Positions 7,640 through 14,766 of a DNA stretch of 15,119 bases are shown one piece after another (position 1 is the stretch's first letter; each line of letters starts with the position of its first letter). Origin of the DNA: Gemmatimonadota bacterium (GTDB taxonomy: Bacteria; Gemmatimonadota; Gemmatimonadetes; Gemmatimonadales; GWC2-71-9); the NCBI GenBank assembly GCA_016704275.1, contig JADJAK010000007.1, forward strand, positions 1 to 15,119, written 5' to 3'. Below the pieces are notes generated by a model that saw nothing but the letters and a program-made list of their open reading frames with translations, searched no databases and was not told the origin of the DNA. A program made the position numbers and the translations under genes.

Positions 7640-8404
7640 ATGGAATGGCTGACTGACCCACAGGCATGGATCGCACTCGGGACCCTGACGGCGCTTGAGG
7701 TGGTGCTGGGGATCGACAATCTGGTCTTCATCAGCATCCTCGCGTCCAAGTTGCCGGCGAGCCAGCAATCGAAGGCGCGGCGCCCCGGCCTCCTGCTCGC
7801 CGTCATTTCGCGGGTCGCGCTGCTCTTTTCGCTGGCGTGGATCATCAAGCTGACGGCCCCGCTCTTCACGATTGCGTCGAAGGGCATCTCCGGACGGGAC
7901 CTGATCCTGATCGCGGGCGGTCTCTTCCTGCTCGCGAAGAGCACGCACGAGATCCACAACAAGCTGGAAGGCGATGAAGGCGCCATGTCTGCTCGGGTCG
8001 CGCCCTCCTTCGGTGGCGTGCTGATCCAGATCATGCTGCTCGACGTCGTCTTCTCACTCGACTCCGTCATCACCGCGGTCGGCATGGTCGACGACCTCAG
8101 CATCATGATCACGGCGGTGGTGATTGCCATTTCGTTCATGATCTTCTTCGCGGACGCGATCAGCGGCTTTGTGGACCGGCATCCCACGGTCAAGATGCTG
8201 GCGCTGAGCTTCCTGCTCCTCATCGGCGTGACGCTCGTCGCGGAAGGTCTGGGTCAGCATTTCCCGAAGGGCTACATCTACTTCGCCATGGCATTCTCGG
8301 TCATGGTGGAGCTCCTGAATCTCAGGATGCGCCGCCCCAAGGGACCCCCCGTCAAACTCCACTCGCCGTACGTGGCACCGCCCACCGGCGCGTCGAACGA
8401 CTGA
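7640..8404 (+). CDS. TerC family integral membrane protein
   Basis: An intact protein of 254 residues in the inner membrane. TerC/Alx-type proteins are linked to tellurite resistance, manganese export and metal homeostasis. I chose ATG 7640 (MEWLTDPQAW), the usual family opening, over the GTG at 7631; GGGGAG at 7626-7631 gives good spacing. The first helix holds the key motif LEVVLGIDNLVFISILASKL and the related second half has MLLDVVFSLDSVITAVGM; the conserved Asp residues in these halves are thought to bind metal. I count about seven hydrophobic segments, with a charged cytosolic loop GLLLAVISR upstream of segment 2 and a hydrophilic tail. It looks monocistronic. Confidence 0.92.
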   Translation: MEWLTDPQAWIALGTLTALEVVLGIDNLVFISILASKLPASQQSKARRPGLLLAVISRVALLFSLAWIIKLTAPLFTIASKGISGRDLILIAGGLFLLAKSTHEIHNKLEGDEGAMSARVAPSFGGVLIQIMLLDVVFSLDSVITAVGMVDDLSIMITAVVIAISFMIFFADAISGFVDRHPTVKMLALSFLLLIGVTLVAEGLGQHFPKGYIYFAMAFSVMVELLNLRMRRPKGPPVKLHSPYVAPPTGASND

Positions 8405-8455
8405 TGTCCTCCGGGACGCGAACGCCCGACACCCTGCCGCCGTAGCGCCCTGATC

Positions 8456-8484
8456 TTGCCCTCCGCGGGAGTTGGGCGGATACT
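8456..8484 (+). promoter_or_regulatory. Predicted sigma-70-type promoter
   Basis: TTGCCC at 8456-8461 (-35, four of six consensus bases) is followed after exactly 17 bases by GATACT at 8479-8484 (-10, four of six). Transcription would begin near 8491, leaving a leader of about 50 bases to the ATG at 8544. It probably drives the 8544-10179 group. Confidence 0.55.
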
Positions 8485-8543
8485 CATCGGTCCGACGTTG
8501 GGCAGGATCGCTCCCGACGCCACTCGCTCAGGGAAGGATTGCC

Positions 8544-9293
8544 ATGACCATCTCCCGCCTCGGCTCCCTCGTCGGCACCGCCACCCTCCTCATCCTCGTC
8601 CCCTCCCTCCGGCCCAACGCCATGAGTGCCCAGGCACAGGAGGGCATCGGCATCAAGGTCGGTGACACCGTTAGCGTGGGCACTGGTCAGGGCATGGTCC
8701 TGGCGATCGTGCGCGGCGTCGAGGGACACCAGTTCGATGTCCAGATCATCAACGGGCCACGAACCTTCCGCACCTACCCCACGCAGCTGCGCCGACGCGG
8801 GCCATCCACGCGGTACGATCGTGCCAATGGAATTTTCGAAGTGGGCGACCTGATCACGGTCCTGCGTGACGGACGGTGGATCGACAGCAAGGTCCTCACC
8901 GTGGCCGGGACGGAGTACCAGGTGACACTGCCGGGGAACATGATGGTCTGGGCCAAGCCTGAGCAGATCCGTTTCGTCAGCGAGGCCCCACCCAAAGTCG
9001 TGGCAAAGGCCGGGACGCCGCCGCGCCCGGGCCTGGTGAGCTGCACCGGCAAGATCGAGGGGCGCTATGCCGCCTCCGGCTCCATCCCGGTGCAGATGAC
9101 GTTTCGGGCGGGCAAGGTCACCCTGTCGCTGATGGGGGAGAACCAGAGCGGGGAGTGCTGGACAGGCGGCGGGAAGGTCGTGATCACCCTGATCGGTGAG
9201 GAGGGGGCGATGGAACTCGACATCAATGACGACGGCTCGCTTCAGTCCTCCATGTTCGGCGAGCTGGTGAAGAAGGCGAAGTCAGCTGCCTGA
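8544..9293 (+). CDS. Exported protein with two Tudor-like repeats and a C-terminal domain of unknown function
   Basis: An intact 249-residue protein. GGGAAGGA lies five or so bases before the ATG. Residues 1-31 are a signal peptide ending AMSAQAQ. Residues about 38-85 (VGDTVSVGTGQGMVLAIVRG to TYPTQLRR) and about 98-146 (VGDLITVLRDGRWIDSKVLT to VWAKPEQIRFV) share a pattern of G-D, hydrophobic strand, turn, strand and a closing P-x-Q-[LI]-R, so they look like two SH3/Tudor-like barrels in tandem. Residues about 165-240 form another beta-rich unit with Cys 167 and Cys 205, which could form a disulfide, and an MELDINDDGSLQSSMFGEL end. The role is unknown; Tudor-like modules bind peptides or polymers. 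It leads a probable operon. Confidence 0.7.
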   Translation: MTISRLGSLVGTATLLILVPSLRPNAMSAQAQEGIGIKVGDTVSVGTGQGMVLAIVRGVEGHQFDVQIINGPRTFRTYPTQLRRRGPSTRYDRANGIFEVGDLITVLRDGRWIDSKVLTVAGTEYQVTLPGNMMVWAKPEQIRFVSEAPPKVVAKAGTPPRPGLVSCTGKIEGRYAASGSIPVQMTFRAGKVTLSLMGENQSGECWTGGGKVVITLIGEEGAMELDINDDGSLQSSMFGELVKKAKSAA

Positions 9294-9318
9294 CGCGCCG
9301 CGCCCCAAGACCGCCGGC

Positions 9319-9758
9319 GTGATCGCCCCGCCGCCGCTCATCTACGGCGTCCCGCTGCTGGCGGGCCTGCTGCTCGACCGCTGGTCGCCGTGGCCGCTCG
9401 TCGCCGGACGCGCCACGATGCCGGGCGCGCTCGTGCTGGTACTCCTCGGCTTCATTGCACTCCCGGCCGTGCTCGCCTTTCGGAAGGCACGCACCCATCC
9501 GAGCCCTGGAAGCCCACCAAGGCGCTGGTGACCGTCGGGCCGTATCGCTTCTCGCGGAACCCGATGTACGTCGGCTTCACGCTCTGCTATCTCGGCATCG
9601 CGTGTTGGCGGAACAGCGTCTGGCCGCTGCTTGCCTTTCCGGTGGTGCTGGCGGTGATGCAGGGTGGGGGGTGGTCCATCGCGAGGAGCGCTATCTCGGA
9701 GCGACTCTTCGGCGAGGACTACCGGGCGTATCGCGCGCGGGTGCGTCGCTGGTTCTGA
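9319..9758 (+). CDS. Isoprenylcysteine/phospholipid methyltransferase family membrane protein (frameshifted)
   Basis: Members are inner-membrane S-adenosylmethionine-dependent methyltransferases; bacterial substrates are mostly unknown, possibly lipids. The start is a GTG at 9319, 25 bases after the preceding stop, with no strong ribosome site. The N-terminal half has two membrane segments (PLIYGVPLLAGLLLDRWSPW; PGALVLVLLGFIALPAVLAF). After an indel at 9490-9510 the reading is WKPTKALVTVGPYRFSRNP, containing the family GPYRxxRNPxY motif, then another hydrophobic pair. Near the end, HREERYLGAT lies in a different frame between two compensating shifts at about 9664 (a TGGGGGGTGG run) and 9705, and the protein closes FGEDYRAYRARVRRWF. 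Corrected length is about 147 residues. Confidence 0.8.
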
Positions 9759-9815
9759 GCGGAGGTTGGGACGACCACCGCAGGCCGAGCGCCACGCGCG
9801 CATCTGGGAGGGACG

Positions 9816-10179
9816 ATGGACAAGGTCAACCTCGCCGAGAAGTTCGCCCCTGATCACGGAGCATTGGCGCCCCAAGGTCGTCGGCGAACTGAACGGGCAG
9901 GAGGTCAAGCTCGCGAAGTTCAAGGGAACGTTCGTGTGGCACCAGCACGACCACGAGGACGAGCTCTTCCTCGGCGTGCGCGGCCATTTCCAGGTCGAGT
10001 TCCGGAACAGCGTGGTGGAGCTCGGTCCCGGCGAGTTCCTCGTGGTACCGCGCGGCGTGGAACACCGCACGGTCGCGGACGAGGAGGTCGAGGTGCTGAT
10101 CTTCGAGCCCGCCGCGACCCGGAACACGGGGAACGTCGAGGATCCGACGTTCACCGCACCCCAGGGCGTTCGGCTCTAG
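9816..10179 (+). CDS. Cupin domain protein (frameshifted near the start)
   Basis: A small single-domain cupin of about 121 residues, probably cytoplasmic. GGGAGGG at 9807-9813 supports the ATG at 9816. The start MDKVNLAEKFA continues, after one indel in the C run at 9849-9853, as LITEHWRPKVVGELNGQEVK. Cupin motif 1 is FVWHQHDHEDELFLGVRG, giving the His-x-His...Glu metal ligands, and motif 2 is LGPGEFLVVPRGVEHRTVAD, with the last metal His. The tail is RNTGNVEDPTFTAPQGVRL. The substrate is not known; small cupins of this form may be isomerases, dioxygenases or sugar-binding proteins. It is 57 bases downstream of the methyltransferase-like gene and converges on the VOC gene with 13 bases between the stops. 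Confidence 0.85.
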
Positions 10180-10192
10180 CGGTCCGTCGGGC

Positions 10193-10597
10193 CTACGCCA
10201 CCAGCGGCGTCGACACCCCAAGCTTGAAGCCGTCGAGATCCTTGAACTGGAACATCCGCGCGCCCCACGGGCGATCGGCCGGCTCGCTCAGCAGCGTTCC
10301 GCCGTTGGCCTTGATCCGCTCGGCGGTGCTGTCGACGTCGGCGTAGGTTGGGACGTTGATCTGCAGGTAGCAGCCCTGCCCTTTGATCCGGTCCCAGCCG
10401 AGCTTGCCGTCGTCCTGGTTGAGGACGAACTGGCAGTTGCCGGCGACGATCACGGCGGCGACGACCTTCCCCTCGTTCTCGAATTGCTGCGCCACGGCGA
10501 ACCCGATGGCATCGCGGTAGAAGCGGATCGAGGCCGCGAGGTCGGTGCAGGTGATGGAGCAGCCCAGGTTGGTCGCGTTCAGCGCAGGAGCGGTCAT
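10193..10597 (-). CDS. VOC superfamily (glyoxalase/bleomycin resistance-like) protein
   Basis: An intact 134-residue cytoplasmic protein made of two beta-alpha-beta-beta-beta modules. Module 1, residues about 10-60, is NLGCSITCTDLAASIRFYRD through AVIVAGNCQFVLNQDDG. Module 2, residues about 75-128, is GCYLQINVPTYADVDSTAER through MFQFKDLDGFKLGVSTP. WGARMFQFKDLDG is the usual 'DPxG' turn before the final strand. The positions where glyoxalase I places metal-binding His residues hold Cys/Thr and Gln here, so a glyoxalase I reaction is unlikely; a ligand-binding or resistance-type role is as likely. The start gives MTAPALNATN with only a weak ribosome site. It is divergent from the TonB-C-like gene. 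Confidence 0.87.
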   Translation of the reverse strand: MTAPALNATNLGCSITCTDLAASIRFYRDAIGFAVAQQFENEGKVVAAVIVAGNCQFVLNQDDGKLGWDRIKGQGCYLQINVPTYADVDSTAERIKANGGTLLSEPADRPWGARMFQFKDLDGFKLGVSTPLVA

Positions 10598-10631
10598 GAC
10601 AGTCTCGGGAAAGGGTTTGGAGAAGGAGGCA

Positions 10632-10637
10632 ATGATA
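10632..10637 (-). promoter_or_regulatory. Possible -10 box for the VOC gene
   Basis: On the minus strand TATCAT lies about 35 bases before the VOC start codon, within GATTATCATTG, the only AT-rich patch in this divergent gap. The -35 region falls in the GC-rich inverted repeat 10647-10664 and does not resemble TTGACA, so the promoter may need an activator or be misread. Confidence 0.3.
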
Positions 10638-10646
10638 ATCGGGCCG

Positions 10647-10664
10647 CGCGCGCAGTGGCGCGCG
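10647..10664. repeat. 7-base GC inverted repeat between divergent genes
   Basis: CGCGCGC at 10647-10653 and GCGCGCG at 10658-10664 are perfect reverse complements around the loop AGTG. It lies where the -35 of the VOC gene would be and about 50 bases before the TonB-C-like gene. No T run follows on either strand, so an operator is more likely than a terminator; chance in GC-rich DNA is also possible. Confidence 0.35.
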
Positions 10665-10711
10665 ACCGACCCCTGCAGCCAGGATTGTAGGCACCACCCT
10701 CGGAGTACCAG

Positions 10712-11161
10712 ATGACTCGGCTTCTTCTCGCCCTGGCGGCGTTGCTCACTGTGGCCACTCCCGCATCAGGGCAATTGGTCGTGCAAAAGGGCGAACGACC
10801 GCCGCGTCGGCCAGAGGCGGAGTGTACCGAGATCTTCCTTCCACCCGCCGGCGACACCACACGCGGCGTGTACTGGGAACCTACCCCGCGTCGTATGGTC
10901 CTGATCGACGTGAAACCACCGAAGCAGTATGTCAATGCGCCGATCGTGATGAGAATGCATGTCGACCGACGTGGGGTAGTCGATAGTATCGACGTCACCG
11001 GGATTTCCGACTCCGGCTTTGTGCGGCAACTCAGGAAGTTCAGTCGCGGATTCTCCTTCATGCCGACCATGTACCAGGCGTGCGCCGTGCCGGGCTGGAC
11101 CACCATGCAATTCAGCTTTGGTGCACCCAAGCCCGGGCAGCGTGTGTGGCCGGACGACTGA
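10712..11161 (+). CDS. Exported TonB C-terminal-like domain protein
   Basis: An intact 149-residue protein. GGAG at 10702-10705 is six bases before the ATG. A signal peptide, MTRLLLALAALLTVATPASG, ends before QLVVQK. After a Pro/Arg-rich stretch and a first Cys (EAECTEIFLPP), residues about 75-135 read IVMRMHVDRRGVVDSIDVTG, FVRQLRKFSRGFSFMP and GWTTMQFSFGAP, the beta-alpha-beta pattern of the TonB C-terminal domain ('v..v..dG.v....v..s......f..a....~w.f.P'). A second Cys (MYQACAVPGW) sits in the loop and could pair with the first. It lacks the N-terminal membrane anchor and Pro-rich spacer of true TonB, so it is a free periplasmic TonB-C-like protein. Partner unknown. Confidence 0.72.
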   Translation: MTRLLLALAALLTVATPASGQLVVQKGERPPRRPEAECTEIFLPPAGDTTRGVYWEPTPRRMVLIDVKPPKQYVNAPIVMRMHVDRRGVVDSIDVTGISDSGFVRQLRKFSRGFSFMPTMYQACAVPGWTTMQFSFGAPKPGQRVWPDD

Positions 11162-11255
11162 GGGAGGGGCGCGCCGGAATCGAGCCGGAGATGGCGGAGA
11201 AGACACGAGCCTGAAGCGCACTGGAGCACACCTTGGCCCCGAGCGCGCATCCGCC

Positions 11256-13649
11256 TTACGGAGGGGGCAACACCCGCGTCGCCTGGAAACTGAAGGTGTG
11301 GTATGCAAGGCCACTGCTGTATCGCACGGGCCAGATCAGCGTGCCGGTGAGCGTGAGCCCTGACATCGTGGCATTCAGTGAACCACCTGGGAGCGAAATC
11401 TCATCCGGCTGCGGAATGTTCACGGCCGAGGCGATCAGCGTCCCGCTCCCCAGCGTCCCCATCGTCAACGACCAAATGTACGAGGGGTCTGGCGGACAGT
11501 CGGAGCCGAGGAATGCCTTGAGCACACCCGAGAAGGAGGAATCGAGGACGGGGGCATATTGTCCTGGAGGGAACTGCTCCAGATAGAGCGCGCGACATGT
11601 CGGACTGGGAACGTTGTACAGGAAGAGCAACGAGTTCTGTGGCGTGCTCGTGAGACTCTGGCTCCAGCCGTTGAACAGGTTGAAGATCGTCGTGTCGGAC
11701 TTCTCGCTGCCGATGCCACCAGGCGGCAACTGCGACGAGACCAGCGTGGCCGACGTGAACCGCCAGGCGAAGTTGGTGGGCGCCGCCGTGACCGGCACGG
11801 TGGCCGGCCCGAAGCCGGTCGCGGCTGGTGCGCGGAGCGGGTCACGCATGGTGACAGACACCGTATAGGGCCCACCAACGGGAAGGCATGCGTCACCGTG
11901 CTATCGCCGGTGACCGTCACCGTCGGCGGGGGTGGTCCCATCGTTGAACCGCCAGACATAGATCGACTGCGCCTGGCCAGGACGCCTGGGTGAGCCGTCA
12001 GCTTGGCGGGAACGGCCCCGGTGATTCCAGCGGGCGCCGTGACGGTCAGCACGTGATATCCGACCGTCATCTTCTGGACGTCGACGAAACCGAGCTGCCC
12101 GGGGTCGCTCGCGGGATACGGCGAGAGCGCCTTGAACACCATCAAGTAGGTGGAGAAGCCGTCGGGAATGTTAAGCGAGGAGACTGGCCTGCTACCGTCC
12201 TCCTCCCAGAAGTAGACGAATTGCTGGTCGGTGCCGGCCACAGCGCGCACCGTACACGCGCTGCACATGAAGCGCACGGTGAGTCCTTGTCCGGTCCAGA
12301 CCGTGTCACCTGGCACCACGCGCGCCCAGCTCTGATCCACGGTGAGCGAATCCTCCAACTGGTACGTCGCGGGATAGCGGTCCCTGCTTGAGGTTCGCGC
12401 GACAAACTCTTGCCACCGAGCATTGATTTGCCGAAGCGGGACTTCCGCCGTGACGCCGAGGGCCCAGACCTTCCGTAGGCCGTCGCCGGGCTGCTGACAT
12501 TCTGCTGCATTGAGACCGGCGTCGCGACGCCCGAGACGAAGTTCATGGTCCTGGCGACGCCAGGGTCATTCGGATCGGCGAACGACACCACCGTCTTTGT
12601 GCCGTCGAAGGTTGCGGCATAGGCCACGACCCGGTGCCCGCCGCTCATGCCCTGCAAGGCCATCAAGACCGGTTGCTGGGTCAGCTTGAGGGTGAGGAGA
12701 ATCCAGGTGGAGGTCAGAAATTTCGTCTGGATCCCGGCCGCGATTCCTGCTCGATGAGCGTGTACAGTTGGCGGACGCCGGAATCCCAGATCTCCTCGTA
12801 GTCACCCTGAACACCACCCGCGAAGCGGAGATCCCCGGATGTTGTCCCATTGATTCACCAGGGTGGTGTCGAACTGGTGATACAGCCCCTTCCCCGCGGC
12901 GGTGGGATGGAAGTAATAGTGATAAAACATCGCCGTGATGCTCATGCCTTCGCAGTCGCCACCAGGCCCGACAAAATCGCCATAGTTGGTGAACTCCCAG
13001 TCGTCCACACCGGGGCGGAACGTGGAGCTCCAGCTGCCGACCAGTGAGGCCGTGGTGGTCTTGACCCACACGATGTGGATGTCGCCGAATGCTTGCCTGA
13101 GCGATGCCGGTGCCGTGCCGAGCGAGGGGCCGCTCCCGGGATGGCCATCTGGCTGGCGCTGAAATGCTTGGTGGCAAGCGTCACGGAGTTCTCCGTGGCG
13201 GCAACGATCGGAATCCCTTCGAGGGTGTTGGTGGCGGGGTCAAAGTAGAAGGGTGCCACCGTCTCGGTCGCGGCCAGTTGCATCGGCATCGTGAGCGTCA
13301 TGTTGCTGCTGGCGTATCCCTGCCCGTTCCCGATCAGCAGCGTCGGCCCGACCTGAGAAAACCCGGTCGGCAAGGACGGGACGGCGGCGGAGTCGGCGAC
13401 GAGGGTCCACGACGTGGCCCCGGTGTACGCCCCGCGGGCTGCCGTGATGGACAAGCCATCGAGTGGGTCACCTGCCTTGGTATAGCGGATGGTGCCACCG
13501 CCGCTCCCCACTGCGGTGCTGGTGAAGATCGGACGTCCGGTCGCACTCTCCCGGCGGGGGAGGAGGCGGCGGCGAGCCGGGTCAACAGGAGCGGCACCGC
13601 CGCACGCGGTGGCAGCGACCAACAGGGCGAGACAGGCCGGACGACGCAT
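11256..13649 (-). CDS. Large lipoprotein with predicted papain-like cysteine peptidase fold and PKD-like domain (multiply frameshifted)
   Basis: About 798 residues. The start at 13649 has AGGGGAT upstream and gives MRRPACLALLVAATAC, a signal peptide with lipobox ATAC (Cys 16), so the protein is probably outer-membrane anchored. Residues about 50-168 are a beta domain: GGTIRYTKAGDPLDGLSITA, LLIGNGQGYASSNMTLTMPM, and NSVTLATKHFSASQMAI. After a shift near 13140 come FRPGVDDWEFTNYGDFV and GPGGDCEGMSITAMFYHYYF; the Cys codon is 12952-12954. Further on SGGHRVVAYAATFDG (His codon 12634-12636) leads to VVSFADPNDPG. This Cys, His, Asn/Asp order fits the papain fold. C-terminal parts include a domain with MCSACTVRAVAGTDQQFVYF, a PKD-like unit (YVWRFNDGTT; VGPYTVSVTMRD) and a beta-rich end closing at TAA 11256-11258. 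Shifts lie near 13140, 12800, 12700, 12480, 12370, 11960 and 11880. Function and substrate are inferred only. Confidence 0.7.
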
Positions 13650-13683
13650 CGAGATCCCCTGGTTCGAGTTCTTCCTGACTGGA

Positions 13684-13692
13684 ATTCTACCA
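13684..13692 (-). promoter_or_regulatory. Extended -10 promoter for the lipoprotein gene
   Basis: On the minus strand the sequence reads TGGTAGAAT: a TGn extension followed by TAGAAT, one mismatch from TATAAT. Transcription would begin near 13677, about 28 bases before the ATG at 13649. The -35 region is weak, which an extended -10 can offset. Confidence 0.5.
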
Positions 13693-13751
13693 CCAGAGTT
13701 CCACATCGGTGCGCGGGGTGGTCGCAGGCCCCCACTCCTCGATATTGCGGG

Positions 13752-14269
13752 ATGACCACCCTCCACGACATTCCAGTGCGCACCATCGACGGCACCGAAC
13801 CGACGCTCGCCCAGTACCGCGGGAGGGTGTTGCTGATCGTGAACACCGCAAGCGAATGCGGCCTCACGCCCCCGTATGCGGGACTCGAAGCGCTCCACCG
13901 CGCACTGGGCCCGCAGGGCCTCGCCGTCCTCGGCTTTCCCTGCAACCAGTTCGGCGCGCAGGAACCCGGGAGCGAGGCCGACATTACGACCTTCTGCTCA
14001 ACCAGCTACGACGTGACCTTCCCGATGTTCGCGAAGATCGACGTCAATGGCGATGACACGCACCCGCTGTTCCGCCTGCTGAAGGAGGAGCGGCCCGGCA
14101 CGTTCTCGCCACCGAGGCGATCAAGTGGAACTTCCACGAAGTTCCTTGTCGGGCGAGATGGTGCCGTGATCAAGCGGTATGCGCCGACCGATACGCCGGA
14201 GTCGATGCGTGGCGACGTGGAGCAGGCGCTCAGGGCAGCTGTCGGATCGTCCCCGACCTGGCGAAAGCT
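13752..14269 (+). CDS. Glutathione peroxidase family protein, cysteine type (frameshifted, stop not found)
   Basis: Reduces hydroperoxides, usually with thioredoxin in bacterial Cys forms; cytoplasmic, no signal peptide. The start gives MTTLHDIPVRTIDGTEPTLA. Catalytic Cys 36 lies in VNTASECGLTPPY and is encoded by TGC, so it is not selenocysteine. The Gln is in GFPCNQFGAQEPG (Gln 66), and FCSTSYDVTFPMFAKIDVNG follows; Cys 82 sits where thioredoxin-dependent members carry a resolving Cys. The catalytic Trp and Asn (KWNF, codons 14126-14131) lie in another frame between compensating shifts near 14105 and 14135. The C-terminus reads TKFLVGRDGAVIKRYAPTDT then PESMRGDVEQAL. No stop occurs in any of the three frames before 14270, so another indel must hide it; the true end is likely near 14230-14260. 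It converges on DUF1348. Confidence 0.88.
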
Positions 14270-14761
14270 TTACCCGCCACCATGCCAGACGGCGCTCAGG
14301 TCGAGCTCGCTCAACCCGGGATGGTCAGCCGGTCGCACGCCCTGCTCCCACCGGAACTTCCGCTCCGCCTCGCTGATCGGCACGTCATTGATGCTCGCGT
14401 GCCGTTCGGCCATGTAGCCCCTCCGCATCGAAGCGCCAGTTCTCGTTGCCGTGCGAGCGGAACCACTGGCCATCGGCGTCCCCACTCATAGACGAAGCGC
14501 ACCGCGATGCGATCGCCCGGTGACCGCCCGGCGCTCCTTGATCCAGTCGGTACTCCTGTTCCTTGGCCCACTTCCGCGTCAAAGAACGCCTCAATCTCGG
14601 CGCGGCCGGTGATGAACTCCGAGCGATTCCGCCACCGACTGTCCGGTGTGTAGGCGAGCGCGACATAGCCGGGGTCGCGCCGATTCGAGGCGTCCTCCGC
14701 GGCGCGCACGCCTTGAAGCGTGGCGGAGGCGATATCGGGCAGGGGGGATAGGTGGACGCAT
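14270..14761 (-). CDS. DUF1348 (NTF2-like) protein, frameshifted
   Basis: A small cytoplasmic NTF2-like protein of about 160 residues; the role is unknown. The ATG at 14761-14759 begins MRPPIP and joins the body after one extra C in the six-C run at 14742-14747. The body is VRAAEDASNRRDPGYVALAY, TPDSRWRNRSEFITGRAEIE, then in other frames LTRKWAKEQEYR, RIAVRFVYEW, DGQWFRSHGNENWRFDAEGL and ASINDVPISEAERKFRW, ending ADHPGLSELDLSAVWHGGG at TAA 14270-14272. TPDSRWRNR and the RSxGNENWxF block are the family signature. Shifts lie near 14745, 14580, 14550, 14520, 14480 and 14420. AGGAGG lies eight bases before the ATG, inside the end of the MOSC gene, whose stop is five bases upstream: the two are co-transcribed and probably coupled. 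Confidence 0.85.
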
Positions 14762-14766
14762 GCGTG

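Noticed and set aside
11162..11255. Intrinsic terminator between the converging genes
   Set aside because: No stem followed by a T run was found on either strand in this 94-base gap.
13752..13870. Selenocysteine form of glutathione peroxidase
   Set aside because: The catalytic codon in TASECGL is TGC, not TGA.
13650..13898. N-terminal extension of the lipoprotein gene up to 13898
   Set aside because: The extension overlaps the glutathione peroxidase start antisense and precedes the clear lipoprotein signal peptide at 13649.
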